Source: an uncultured Chloroflexota bacterium (GTDB lineage: Bacteria; Chloroflexota; Anaerolineae; Aggregatilineales; Phototrophicaceae). From it: a stretch of DNA of 64,000 nt. Below the pieces are notes generated by a model. The model did no database searches. It saw only the letters and a list, made by a program, of their open reading frames with translations, and was not told the DNA's origin. The position numbers and the translations under genes are program-made. Position 1 is the first letter of the stretch, and each line of letters begins with the position of its first letter. Shown here piece after piece: positions 16,332 through 24,859 of this stretch. Location: NCBI GenBank assembly GCA_937974245.1, contig CALJKV010000121.1, forward strand, positions 186,001-250,000, given 5' to 3'.

Positions 16332-17438
16332 CTAGGTTTTCAAGAACCGTTTGAGTGCTTGAATCGTGTCAGCAACCCGATCCGGGTTCAGGCTGTAACA
16401 CTTAGCGACCTCACGCCGCCGTTCCAGCAGATAGCCGGTAGCAGTCAACTGGCGTAAGTGACGGGATGCTGCCGATTGGCTGAGATTGAGCATCTCGATC
16501 ATGTCCTGGGCACAGAGTTCCTCGTGCTGGGTGAGCAGTTCGAGCATATGCAGCCGGGTATCATCGGCCAACGCACTTAACCGTACCAACAGTTCGGAAC
16601 GACTGAGGGCGGGTGAGATCGTACGCACCCCTTCCGGCAGTCGTGCCCCGAACATCAGGCGTGTCACCTCGGATTCTGCCCAGCCGAAGCGCAGAACATA
16701 CGGACCGATATGCGCCGATGGCACAAAGACGATCTCATCCGACCACTCTTCCCAGGTTGCGCTCAAGTCACGTCCGGTAATCGTCCGCGCGGCTTCAGTC
16801 GCTGTGAGGCCACTGTAATTCAACTGTTGGAACGCCGTGATAGATTCCGTCAGCATGGGCAGGTTGCGCTCCCAATCCGCCTGTAGCATGTCATCCCACA
16901 TCGCCCGCAGATGCGTCACGATATAGTTCTGCAGAGCGAAGGGGTCAACCAGCAGCGTATAGGCTTCGGCATAGAGTGCCGTGTCGAAATGCATCTCATG
17001 GTCTTCGCCCTTTTGGGCATAGGCCTGCTCCATGTGGCGCTGCATGTAGCCAGTATAGGCAGCTTCGCTGGCAAGCAGGGCATCGCGTTCAATCGTTTCG
17101 TAGCCCTTTTGCCTCATCTTGGGGTCACTGCACCAGGCTAACGCCCGATCACGCAGAGCCACCGCGTCCTGGGTCGCCAGATGATTGATGAACGCTGGGA
17201 AACTCGGCCAGCTCCGGTCAGGCACGACAGCATCGCCCATAAGCGACAGGATCAGCCGGTTGGCACGCTTGCGTTCCGGCACTAGCTCGGCGACGGTTTG
17301 CACGACCCACTCACTCAACCCAGAGCGAATATCCACCTGCTCCAGCAGCATCAATGTGTTAATGGCATTAAACGCCGGCTCTAAATCCAGGCGTACCCGG
17401 ACGGTTGCCGGGGCGAGTACGAAATCTTGATCTGCCAA
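16332..17438 (-). CDS. ArsR-type winged-helix transcriptional regulator with large N-terminal domain
   Basis: This is a 368-residue regulator. The last 90 or so residues form an ArsR winged helix (SALADDTRLHMLELLTQHEELCAQDMIEMLNLSQSAASRHLRQLTATGYLLERRREVAKCYSL is the span; key elements are LSQSAASRHL for the recognition helix). The first 260 residues form a helical domain of the kind seen in DUF5937-type ArsR proteins, unlike the 100-residue classical members. No Cys-rich metal site of the ArsR/SmtB type is seen. A near-consensus promoter lies just upstream and a divergent membrane protein gene follows it. Confidence 0.85.
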   Translation of the reverse strand: MADQDFVLAPATVRVRLDLEPAFNAINTLMLLEQVDIRSGLSEWVVQTVAELVPERKRANRLILSLMGDAVVPDRSWPSFPAFINHLATQDAVALRDRALAWCSDPKMRQKGYETIERDALLASEAAYTGYMQRHMEQAYAQKGEDHEMHFDTALYAEAYTLLVDPFALQNYIVTHLRAMWDDMLQADWERNLPMLTESITAFQQLNYSGLTATEAARTITGRDLSATWEEWSDEIVFVPSAHIGPYVLRFGWAESEVTRLMFGARLPEGVRTISPALSRSELLVRLSALADDTRLHMLELLTQHEELCAQDMIEMLNLSQSAASRHLRQLTATGYLLERRREVAKCYSLNPDRVADTIQALKRFLKT

Positions 17439-17487
17439 TACACTCTCCTTTATTCAAAAAACCCATTTTAGCGGGTAATATGCATAT

Positions 17488-17516
17488 ACTGTATCATAAA
17501 GGCTCATAAGTGTCAA
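17488..17516 (-). promoter_or_regulatory. Sigma-70-type promoter of the ArsR-type regulator
   Basis: On the minus strand TTGACA (17516-17511) is followed after 17 bases by TACAGT (17493-17488). The region also contains TATGCATA, a palindrome where a repressor could bind. This is the best-formed promoter in the window. Confidence 0.75.
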
Positions 17517-17674
17517 GTAGTTTATGCGAAAAATCGGGTAATTGTGCCTATTATGGCTACTTCGGCCCGAAAAAAACGATCCCTGCATATAATAACAGGA
17601 GCGCACAGCTCCTAAGTGACTGCCGCTTTCCACATCCACATAACTTACCTGCATATTCTGGGAGAATAGTTTTT

Positions 17675-18370
17675 ATGAACATCTATCTGGAGCCACAAGG
17701 TTTTTTGGGCACGGGTGCCGGGTTACTGGCCGACATCACGTTAATCGTTTATATCCTGCTCATCGTACCAGGGATGCTTGTCGGCTTCGTGTTTGCCCGG
17801 CGCAGGCTGCACCGTCCTCATCATAAATACACGATGACGATCATCACAGTGGTCAACTGGTTGCTCATTCTGTTTCTCATGGTAGGGGCTTACGTCTTTG
17901 ATGTGGCAGACAACATCGTCCAGCAACCGGGGAATGCCCGTTACTTGCTGCCCGCTGTTCATGCGCTGCTGGGACTTCCAGCACAACTTCTGGCGACATA
18001 CATTCTCTTTCGCATGTTTCAGGAAGATGCCCAGGTGACGGCAGCTAAGAAGCGGGGCGAAACCGAACTCTCGAAATACTGGTTCAAGAATGCGAAGGTT
18101 TTCATGCGGCTGTCACTGGCACTGTGGCTGGCGACGGCTGTACTGGGGATTGGCAACTATATCGTGCGCTACGAGGTGGTCCCGGCTTTCAACCTGGGAG
18201 GCGCACCGTCTGCCCCGATAGCTACCGAGGAGGCCACTGCCCTGCCCCCCGAACCAGCGGAGACTGAAGAAGCCACTACCCTACCCCCCGAACCAGCAGT
18301 CACCCAGGATATACCAGCGCCCGCTGAGACGGTCGAGCCGCCAGCGGTAACAGAAGATGCGCCGGGATAG
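17675..18370 (+). CDS. DUF420-like membrane protein
   Basis: This is a 231-residue membrane protein. ATG 17675 follows GGGAGAA; the longer frame from 17510 runs across the promoter region and is rejected. Four or five hydrophobic segments fill residues 15-170 (LADITLIVYILLIVPGMLVG, TIITVVNWLLILFLMVGAY, LLPAVHALLGLPAQLLATYI, SLALWLATAVLGIGNYIV). Conserved His in ARRRLHRPHHKY and PAVHALLG are as in DUF420 proteins, which are sometimes linked to haem-copper oxidase assembly. The tail (175-231) is a Glu/Pro/Thr repeat (EEATALPPEPAE, EEATTLPPEPAV). Confidence 0.7.
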   Translation: MNIYLEPQGFLGTGAGLLADITLIVYILLIVPGMLVGFVFARRRLHRPHHKYTMTIITVVNWLLILFLMVGAYVFDVADNIVQQPGNARYLLPAVHALLGLPAQLLATYILFRMFQEDAQVTAAKKRGETELSKYWFKNAKVFMRLSLALWLATAVLGIGNYIVRYEVVPAFNLGGAPSAPIATEEATALPPEPAETEEATTLPPEPAVTQDIPAPAETVEPPAVTEDAPG

Positions 18371-18519
18371 TATAGAGTCTTAAGTACGGGGTTTTAAAAA
18401 ATAAGCAGGAAGTGCTGTACAGACACTGCTATCGTTTATAGCCGGATTGCTCACCCCTTCTCGCGTGCCCGTTTTGCCGTGCAGGATAAAGAGGGGGTGA
18501 GTCTCATGGAAGTGAGGCG

Positions 18520-18993
18520 TTACTCAGATTCTGGCTTGAAGGCTACCAACAGGCTCATGGTACCAGACTGTACAGTCTTACTGTCCTGGTTGATGATTTT
18601 AATCTCCCCGGTGATATGTCCACCGCCTAGACGCCGCATCTCTTTCTTTTCAACAATCTTGAGTTGTGCGTAGATGGTATCGCCAATGAACACGGGCTGG
18701 CTGAACTTCATTTCGAGCGAGCGGAAAGTGAGGATGGTGCGCTCCATCAAACCAAGCTGGTAGATGAGACCAACGGCATAGCTCAATGAGAGCAAGCCGT
18801 GTGCGACCCGCTGGCCGACCGGGTGATTCTTGGTGAACTCGACATCGGTGTGCATGGGATTGAAATCCCCGGTGAGCGCGGCAAACTGCACAATATCACT
18901 TTCGGTGATCGTCCGTCCCCTCGTAACCAGGGTTTGCCCGATCTCAATCTCCTCAAAGTAATAGCCCAATGGCCCATCATCTTGATACTTCAC
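18520..18993 (-). CDS. MaoC-like (R)-enoyl-CoA hydratase
   Basis: This is a 157-residue single hot-dog protein. The hydratase 2 signature is clear: FAALTGDFNPMHTD (catalytic Asp and His) followed by GQRVAHGLLSLSYAVGL. Such enzymes add water to trans-2-enoyl-CoA to give (R)-3-hydroxyacyl-CoA. The rest (FIGDTIYAQLKIVEKKEMRR) is the usual C-terminal strand set. It stands alone, so the pathway (fatty acid oxidation, polyester supply or C4-C5 acyl-CoA conversion) cannot be told. Confidence 0.88.
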   Translation of the reverse strand: MKYQDDGPLGYYFEEIEIGQTLVTRGRTITESDIVQFAALTGDFNPMHTDVEFTKNHPVGQRVAHGLLSLSYAVGLIYQLGLMERTILTFRSLEMKFSQPVFIGDTIYAQLKIVEKKEMRRLGGGHITGEIKIINQDSKTVQSGTMSLLVAFKPESE

Positions 18994-19149
18994 GGTTTAA
19001 TCTCCCTATGCTGGTGAATATATTGAACAACAACGGCTGACAGGGCGAAAAGATGCGCGATTGGTCGCCAGCCAACACACAGCAGGCCGTATTGTAGCAC
19101 TTTTTTGGGGACATCAGATGAAAACTACTGACGCAAAATACCGCAGCCA

Positions 19150-19830
19150 TTATCCGCCAGTGTGACAGTGCGCCTCGGCATGGCGCTTGATCGTGAGCAG
19201 CATCTTGCGTTCCATCACAAAGTTGACCGGCTCAACCATCCGCCACATCAGGGCGAACATCCATTTTGGCGAGTGGTACAGTCGCTGGCGCACGATGAGC
19301 CGGGATGCTGCGTCGTCTACTGGGCGTACGTAAAAACCCCATACAGTCGGGGCGCTGGCATCGGGCATCGAGTCAGTGAAAGTCGCAATTTCGCCGGTTT
19401 TCGGGTCGGCGGCCCGCAGTACCAGCACCTTCTCGGGTACGATTTCCGTCACCCGGAACAGCGGATAGCCTTCTTTTCCCAGGCGTACAGCATCCCCCAC
19501 CTGTATGGTTTGTAGTTCCGGCCGGATGCTGTCGACACTGTGTATCTGGCAGCCGGCCAGGTTTTCGAGGACATCATACGAATAAAAACCGCCGCGCCCC
19601 TGCCCGATCTGCACAACCCAACGCCACACTTCGGAAGCAGGTGCCTGGACAGTAATAGCGCGGGTATAGCCCATCGCCGGCTGTGGCACGTCCTGGTCTC
19701 CAGGTAGCACGAGGCTGACCTCAGTGGGGGTTGCGCCCCAGTGGTTATACCAATTACGGAGAAGAGGAGAGAAAATCAGGGTAAAGACTATGCGAAAAGC
19801 GCCTTCAACAGCATCCACTACCGGGTTCAT
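19150..19830 (-). CDS. SRPBCC-fold protein, 226 aa
   Basis: This 226-residue protein has one N-terminal hydrophobic helix (AFRIVFTLIFSPLLRNW) and then an SRPBCC/polyketide-cyclase-like fold: RAITVQAPASEVWRWVVQIGQGRGGFYSYD marks the first strand and helix, and SRLIVRQRLYHSPKW the last part. These helix-grip proteins bind hydrophobic ligands. No enzyme activity can be inferred. It stands alone. Confidence 0.7.
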   Translation of the reverse strand: MNPVVDAVEGAFRIVFTLIFSPLLRNWYNHWGATPTEVSLVLPGDQDVPQPAMGYTRAITVQAPASEVWRWVVQIGQGRGGFYSYDVLENLAGCQIHSVDSIRPELQTIQVGDAVRLGKEGYPLFRVTEIVPEKVLVLRAADPKTGEIATFTDSMPDASAPTVWGFYVRPVDDAASRLIVRQRLYHSPKWMFALMWRMVEPVNFVMERKMLLTIKRHAEAHCHTGG

Positions 19831-20006
19831 ACACTATGCTTTCTGCCCAATGAACAACATCAAGACTCTAACATGGCAAGCCGCTAGCGCCGCATGATTC
19901 CCATCACCAGTTGGCAGTGAGCAACATCAGGAAAAGGTTCTTATTAGACCTGATGTATAGACCGTATCAGATTTTGTGTAGCGGATTGGGCTATTTCCGG
20001 AGTGGA

Positions 20007-21566
20007 TTAGCTCCCGGCAGCAGGTACAGGCGTAGGGGATACCGGCCAGTTGAAGCGGCATTCGGCATCACCGCCCCGCGCCACTGTGTCGCAACGGGCG
20101 ATCTCGCGCCCATCATACATCACAGCAAAGGTACTGATTGGAGTATCACTCGTTGTTTCTTTGCGCCAGAAGAACAGGTCCGGTGTCACAAGCTGCTCAC
20201 TGTAATGGAGATTATTCACACACTGTGGTGGCAATTCAATCTGTTTGCCCGACCAGAAGATACGAACGCATTTTCCAGCAGGTACGATATCCTGGGTGAT
20301 GCGGTAGCCATTGTAATCGTCACCACCACCATCTGTACCCCGGATGAATTGCAGCGTCCCGACATTCAATGTATAGCCACCGCCGTTAATCATAGTAAAG
20401 CTTTCGGTGTTGTAGATAAGGGTAATTGCTGCGCCATTACCACCTGTACCAAGTCCGCCCAGCACAATGAAAGCACCACCGCCGATGACGACCAGCAGAA
20501 CAACCAGCAGCAGCATGCGGGAACGCCCGCTGGATTTCGCTTTTTTATCCGAATTCCGAGTGGGCTTGTTCTCTTTTTTCGACTTCACCTTGGGGCCCTT
20601 TTTCGTCGTGCCGGTGTCGTTGGATACCGGAACCGCCGGCATACTGGTTGCCATATTCATGGATGTCCGCCCCATTGATGGATCATCCAGCAGGCCATAG
20701 CCGCCCTTGATTGCGTTGACAAACTCAATGGCGGTACGGTGACGTTTTTCCGGCTCTTTGCTGAGCGCTTTGAGTAGTTCCTCCTCCACCTTTTCGGGGA
20801 TACTGCTATCAATCGAACGCGGCGGCGGTGGCGGGTCGCTAATGTGACTCAGTGCGATTTCCATCGGCGAATCACCGGAAAAAGGCGTTTCTCCGGTCAG
20901 TAACTCATACATAATCACGGCCAGTGAGTAAATATCACTTTGCGGTACAGCTTTGTTAGATGAGATAGCCTGTTCCGGCGCGATATAACGCGGCGTGCCA
21001 AAAGCCGTCCCCATCGTGGTTTCGGCGGAAGGCCGCAGAACCAATCCAAAATCCGTCAGCAGTGCCTTATCATTGTCATCCATCAGGATGTTTGAGGGCT
21101 TGATGTCTCGGTGAATCACGTCCTGTTTGTGGGCATAGTCCAGGGCGGAAGCGACTTGCTCCATGATATACAGAGCCCGCTTAACATCCATTTTTTTATT
21201 GCGAGTGCGCCGCAGCCGTTTGAGTTCCTGGGCGAGGTCGTTGCCTTTGACAAATTTCATGGCGATGAAGTACACACCATCCTGCTCGTTCGACTGGTAG
21301 ATCGTGATGATGTTGTCGTGTTCCAGTGCGGCCACCGCCCTTGCTTCCCGCTGGAAGCGCTTGGTCAGGGTAGGATCATTGGCCGTCTCATCCTGAATCA
21401 ACACTTTGACAGCTGCCTGTCGCTGGAGCTTGTAATCCATACCTTTATAGATACGGGCCATCCCGCCGGTTGCCAGCAGGCTTGTCAGGCGATAGTCACC
21501 TAACTGTCTGCCAATCAAAGGGTCTCTCGTCTGGTTCGCTTCATCAATATTGGTTGTTTTACTCAC
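20007..21566 (-). CDS. Membrane Ser/Thr protein kinase (Hanks type) with extracytoplasmic domain
   Basis: This is a 519-residue receptor-like kinase. GTG 21566 is chosen because GAGG lies 6 bases upstream; another GTG at 21578 is in frame but lacks a site. Kinase motifs: glycine loop LLATGGMARIY, Lys54 in AAVKVL, HRDIKPSN with Asp154, DFG at 172-174, GTPRYIAPEQ activation segment. A Lys/Ser-rich juxtamembrane stretch leads to one helix at about 350-370 (LLLVVLLVVIGGGAFIVLGG) and a beta-rich outer domain with Cys pairs (GKCVRIFW, PPQCVNN, RCDT, ECRF). No PASTA repeats are present, so the ligand is different from that of PknB. It probably senses an outside signal and phosphorylates cytosolic proteins. 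Confidence 0.93.
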   Translation of the reverse strand: MSKTTNIDEANQTRDPLIGRQLGDYRLTSLLATGGMARIYKGMDYKLQRQAAVKVLIQDETANDPTLTKRFQREARAVAALEHDNIITIYQSNEQDGVYFIAMKFVKGNDLAQELKRLRRTRNKKMDVKRALYIMEQVASALDYAHKQDVIHRDIKPSNILMDDNDKALLTDFGLVLRPSAETTMGTAFGTPRYIAPEQAISSNKAVPQSDIYSLAVIMYELLTGETPFSGDSPMEIALSHISDPPPPPRSIDSSIPEKVEEELLKALSKEPEKRHRTAIEFVNAIKGGYGLLDDPSMGRTSMNMATSMPAVPVSNDTGTTKKGPKVKSKKENKPTRNSDKKAKSSGRSRMLLLVVLLVVIGGGAFIVLGGLGTGGNGAAITLIYNTESFTMINGGGYTLNVGTLQFIRGTDGGGDDYNGYRITQDIVPAGKCVRIFWSGKQIELPPQCVNNLHYSEQLVTPDLFFWRKETTSDTPISTFAVMYDGREIARCDTVARGGDAECRFNWPVSPTPVPAAGS

Positions 21567-21855
21567 CGGATGCCTCACTTTGGCCGGTCACACCGCGTCA
21601 TAGGCGTTGATCCGCAAAATACGGTGCAAAGGTATAGGAAAGAAGGTTGCATTCTCTAAAACTCGGATATTTTTGCGAAGCGCCGCTTATGCAGTCAGAC
21701 CGCCGTACAACGCAGATAACTCCCTCACCGCTATTATAGCCCACATCTGCCTTGCATAACCCAAAAGGAATCCCAATTTTTTGTTAGTTACGCGCAAAGT
21801 GATACCTTCGTTATAATACCGGCCTTAACGCCGCTGATGAGGTGTAGGCCGATAA
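21567..21855. other. Upstream region of the kinase gene, no gene seen
   Basis: No supported gene was found. On the minus strand TATAAT lies at 21738-21733, a possible -10 element of the kinase gene, but no -35 at the right distance is visible. A plus-strand TATAAT near 21814 lacks a gene to serve. Confidence 0.5.
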
Positions 21856-21891
21856 TATAAAAACGGCTGGTACAATAACGCCCAACCGTTT
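21856..21891 (-). terminator. Rho-independent terminator of the receiver-like gene
   Basis: On the minus strand AAACGGTTGG pairs with CCAGCCGTTT through one G-U pair and is followed by a T run. Confidence 0.8.
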
Positions 21892-21916
21892 CACATTTTT
21901 AAGAATGGAGTGACCG

Positions 21917-23098
21917 TTAACCGCCGCCACCCAGCCCACCAAGCAACCCCAGCCCTTCGGCCTCTTCCTGTGAAAGAGTCTTGGAACGTAGTTTGCCTTC
22001 CTGGGCGATGTCGGCCAGTTTGTCCGGGTCGAACAGGTTATCGAAATCCGCATCTTCCAGTTTGTCCAGCCCATCCAGGAAGGCGGGGTCAAATAGGTCA
22101 TCGCTGATTGGGTCCAGGTGAATCGCCTCTGGTTCGGCAGCCGGCGCTTCGGCACGAGGAATAACTGTCTCCAGTGGTTCATCCAACTCCGCTGCTTTAA
22201 TATCCTGAGTAGCACGCTTGCGGTGGCGACTTTCCGGCGGTGCTTTAGGGGCTTGAATTTGCCAGGCGTTGGGGCCTAGGAGCATCACCAAATCTTGCAC
22301 AGCGCGGCGACCAAATGTGTTGACAACACCAAACTGGCGCTGCCCGGCCTGCCCATCAAAGGCCAGACACAAGAAATAATGCAGCCCAATTGAGAAAACA
22401 AACACATCCTTATCGTCACCATCATAAAACTGGATATTCTGTGCCTGCCCGCCGACCAGCGAACTCATTTCAACCGTGGTCGTCATCATGGGGATAAGCG
22501 CGTTCACAAGCTGGTCACGGTTCAGGTAGCCAACTGCGCCCTGTTCCAAAATCACATCGCCAGACCGATTCGCCAGAATAATCGCCATTGCGCCAACATC
22601 GGACATCAGGCGCTTAGTAATCGCCAGAGCATTATCAGCGTCAATCATCGGCACTGGGCCACGATCCAGAATCTGTGCGACAGACCCGGATGGCGTCTGT
22701 AAGGCTTCGAAAATGTCGCTTCCATCTAACCCGGCCACCAGTACCCGCATAAATTGATGAATATCTACCGGGCGACGCAAATAAACAAATGGTGATTCCG
22801 CAATCGTTTCTTCGTCCAGCTCATCTGGGTCAGTAACATCCCCCAGAATAATGACAGCCGTATCTGGGTTGGACTGCTTGATTCGCAGCGCCAGCTCCAG
22901 CCCACGCATGTCATCGTCCAACACCCAACTGGTAACGGCCAGTTTCGCCCCACCGCGATTGAGTTCGTCCAGCGCATCTGTACCGCCAGGCACATCCACT
23001 TGAATGACAGCACGATCCACAAGATCAGTCGCGGCCCGCACCACACGGGCAATCATCCAGGTCGGGTCTATGGTGAGAATTCGCGGTAAAGCCGCCAT
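21917..23098 (-). CDS. Receiver-like and roadblock/LC7-like signalling protein
   Basis: This is a 393-residue cytosolic protein. I prefer ATG 23098 to an in-frame TTG at 23116. Residues about 5-120 have the outline of a response-regulator receiver domain (PRILTIDPTWMIARVVRAA...LAVTSWVLDDDMRGLELALRIKQSNPDTAVIILG) with one Asp pair but no clear phospho-Asp motif, so it may be degenerate. Residues about 155-275 resemble a roadblock/LC7 fold (ALAITKRLMSDVGAMAIILANRSGDVILEQG), the type that regulates small GTPases. The acidic tail has an FDPAFLDG, LFDPDKL repeat and a Gly-rich end. It follows the Ser/Thr kinase on the same strand and could be its substrate or partner. Confidence 0.65.
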   Translation of the reverse strand: MAALPRILTIDPTWMIARVVRAATDLVDRAVIQVDVPGGTDALDELNRGGAKLAVTSWVLDDDMRGLELALRIKQSNPDTAVIILGDVTDPDELDEETIAESPFVYLRRPVDIHQFMRVLVAGLDGSDIFEALQTPSGSVAQILDRGPVPMIDADNALAITKRLMSDVGAMAIILANRSGDVILEQGAVGYLNRDQLVNALIPMMTTTVEMSSLVGGQAQNIQFYDGDDKDVFVFSIGLHYFLCLAFDGQAGQRQFGVVNTFGRRAVQDLVMLLGPNAWQIQAPKAPPESRHRKRATQDIKAAELDEPLETVIPRAEAPAAEPEAIHLDPISDDLFDPAFLDGLDKLEDADFDNLFDPDKLADIAQEGKLRSKTLSQEEAEGLGLLGGLGGGG

Positions 23099-23234
23099 AA
23101 GAGCATCCCATTCCAACCAGAGGTGAACTTCAAATTAACACCATCTCATTATACCCCAAAACCCATAACGCAACAGTTGGGAATCTGTAGATAGCGTTAA
23201 GATATGTTCAATCCTAATCAGTGTATTTTATGAT

Positions 23235-23340
23235 GGGCAGGCTGCCAATATGCCAATAGGGCTATGCCGGGGTAGGCTCCCTGAGTTGCCGCACGGGCTG
23301 CTCGTGCTCACTGTTTCTGTAAGCACGAGGCTGGCAGCTC
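23235..23340. ncRNA. Unexplained structured intergenic element (two-tier hairpin)
   Basis: Inside a 377-base gene-free stretch (23099-23475), GAGTTGCC (23283-23290) pairs with GGCAGCTC (23333-23340), and inside it CTCGTGCT (23301-23308) pairs perfectly with AGCACGAG (23322-23329). A small GGCAG/CTGCC hairpin precedes them at about 23236. There is no T run, so it is not a terminator. Expression as RNA is not shown. The strand is undecided. Confidence 0.35.
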
Positions 23341-23396
23341 AAATCAGTGTATCAGCAATGAATATAGGAACATATATAGAATAATTTTACATTAAG

Positions 23397-23426
23397 TTGA
23401 CTTTTAACTCATGTGTGTCAGATAAT
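23397..23426 (+). promoter_or_regulatory. Sigma-70-type promoter of the small membrane protein gene
   Basis: TTGACT (23397-23402) and GATAAT (23421-23426) are separated by 18 bases. The transcript would begin near 23433, after the upstream in-frame start at 23413 and before ATG 23476. Confidence 0.65.
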
Positions 23427-23475
23427 GGACTTTGCGTGGATTCAATGGCAATGCGTCACTAAAAAGGGGGGTTTC

Positions 23476-23748
23476 ATGATTAAACCATCGGATATTCAAG
23501 CACGTTTACGGCTGTTTCGGTATGGCTTGGTGGTAGTCGTTCTGGTGACATTCCTGGTGAGTCTGCTGGCGCCGTATGCCGCGCTTCGTTTTGTGGATAC
23601 CGGCGGCATTCCTATTCCACCGATTACCGATTTCCTGGGGACTGCATTCTTGTTTACGGTGATCGTCGCGGTGATCGCTGTCATTGCTTATTTCGCGTAC
23701 CGCTATGTGCTGCTTAACACCGTTAAGAAGGGGGAAACCCAGCAGTAA
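23476..23748 (+). CDS. Small two-helix membrane protein, 90 aa
   Basis: This 90-residue protein has two membrane segments (YGLVVVVLVTFLVSLLAPYA and FLFTVIVAVIAVIAYFAYRY) joined by a short loop with IPIPPI. The basic ends (RLRLFR; KKGETQQ) suggest both termini are in the cytosol. GGGGGG precedes ATG 23476, and the promoter above supports this start. Family and function are not recognised. Confidence 0.75.
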   Translation: MIKPSDIQARLRLFRYGLVVVVLVTFLVSLLAPYAALRFVDTGGIPIPPITDFLGTAFLFTVIVAVIAVIAYFAYRYVLLNTVKKGETQQ

Positions 23749-23765
23749 GCGCTTTCACAGCGCAG

Positions 23766-23803
23766 TAAAAACGGGCTGGTCTATTCGAAACCAGCCCATT
23801 TTA
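23766..23803. terminator. Bidirectional terminator between convergent genes
   Basis: GGGCTGGT (23773-23780) pairs perfectly with ACCAGCCC (23790-23797). ATTTTATT follows on the plus strand and CGTTTTTAC on the minus strand. Confidence 0.8.
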
Positions 23804-23811
23804 TTCCTGCG

Positions 23812-24774
23812 TCAGTTCTTCCAATCCCGGCGTCCAATGTCATCAGACGAGCGGCGCTGCAAGGGGTGTTCGCGGCTTTCGGTCAGAAGGCGGCGGGCTT
23901 TCTGTACATCGCTTTCGTGTTTGAGCAGTACTGTCAATGTATTTTCCAGGGTTTTCTTGTCCAAGCTGTCAGCGTTGAGCATCAGGAGCGCCTTCGCCCA
24001 GTCAATTGTTTCGGAAACGCTGGGGTTCTTCTTCAAATCCAGCCCACGCAAAGCCTGCACCGCTTCAACCGCCTGCTGAGCGAGTTTCTTTGGTAGTTCC
24101 GGCACACGCATCTGGATGATATCCAGTTCGGCCTCATAACTAGGGTAGTCAATAAACAGGTAAAGACAACGTCGTTTGAGCGCCTCGGAAAGCTCGCGGG
24201 TGTTGTTGCTGGTCAACACAACTGTTGGCAGATGTCTGGCGCTGATTGTCCCCAGTTCCGGCACAGAAACCTGGAAATCGCTCAGGACTTCCAGCAGGAA
24301 CGCCTCAAATTCAGCGTCAGCACGATCAATCTCGTCAATCAACAGTACTACCGGCTCTTCCGAGGTGATGGCTTGCAGCAGAGGGCGTGCCAGCAAGAAA
24401 CGATCAGAGAAGAAGATGTTGTCCTCCGCCGCCAGACGGTCTGCTGCTTCGGTCAGGGTGTTGGCCTGAGCCAGAAGCTGGCTGAGTTTGTCGCGCAGCA
24501 GTTGGGTATAGAGCATTTGCTTGGCATATTCCCATTCATATAGTGCCTTGCTTTCGTCCAGCCCTTCGTAACACTGCAACCGGATCAGCCGCCGCCCACA
24601 GGCCTTCGCCCAGGCTTTCGCCAATTCGGTCTTGCCGACACCCGCCGGTCCTTCGGTCAGCAGCGGCTTATTCAAGCGATGCGCCAGGAACATCACTGTT
24701 GAGATTTCATCAGTCGCTATATACTGTTGTTCACTTAAGCCTTGACTCACCTGCGTAATGTTTTCAAACATCAT
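23812..24774 (-). CDS. MoxR-family AAA+ ATPase
   Basis: This is a 320-residue AAA+ ATPase of the MoxR group, chaperone-like ATPases that often act with VWA-domain proteins in assembling complexes or inserting cofactors. Walker A GPAGVGKTE lies at residues 42-50, Walker B at VVLLIDEIDRAD, sensor 1 at TSNNTRELSEAL, and the arginine finger at LKRRCLYLF. The C-terminal lid is complete. The charged tail (ESREHPLQRRSSDDIGRRDWKN) is unusual. No VWA gene adjoins it, but two VWA proteins occur at 40.8 and 47.5 kb. Confidence 0.9.
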   Translation of the reverse strand: MMFENITQVSQGLSEQQYIATDEISTVMFLAHRLNKPLLTEGPAGVGKTELAKAWAKACGRRLIRLQCYEGLDESKALYEWEYAKQMLYTQLLRDKLSQLLAQANTLTEAADRLAAEDNIFFSDRFLLARPLLQAITSEEPVVLLIDEIDRADAEFEAFLLEVLSDFQVSVPELGTISARHLPTVVLTSNNTRELSEALKRRCLYLFIDYPSYEAELDIIQMRVPELPKKLAQQAVEAVQALRGLDLKKNPSVSETIDWAKALLMLNADSLDKKTLENTLTVLLKHESDVQKARRLLTESREHPLQRRSSDDIGRRDWKN

Positions 24775-24859
24775 CCATCCCTATTCTGCTCAACTTTCCA
24801 ATACCAATCAAGCATCTGCTACACAAACCCATCCTCTGCTACACTCTGCTGATTGTCAC

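Noticed and set aside
17510..17674. N-terminal extension of the DUF420-like protein
   Set aside because: It covers the divergent promoter region and adds a non-hydrophobic Ser/Arg tail; ATG 17675 has a ribosome site.
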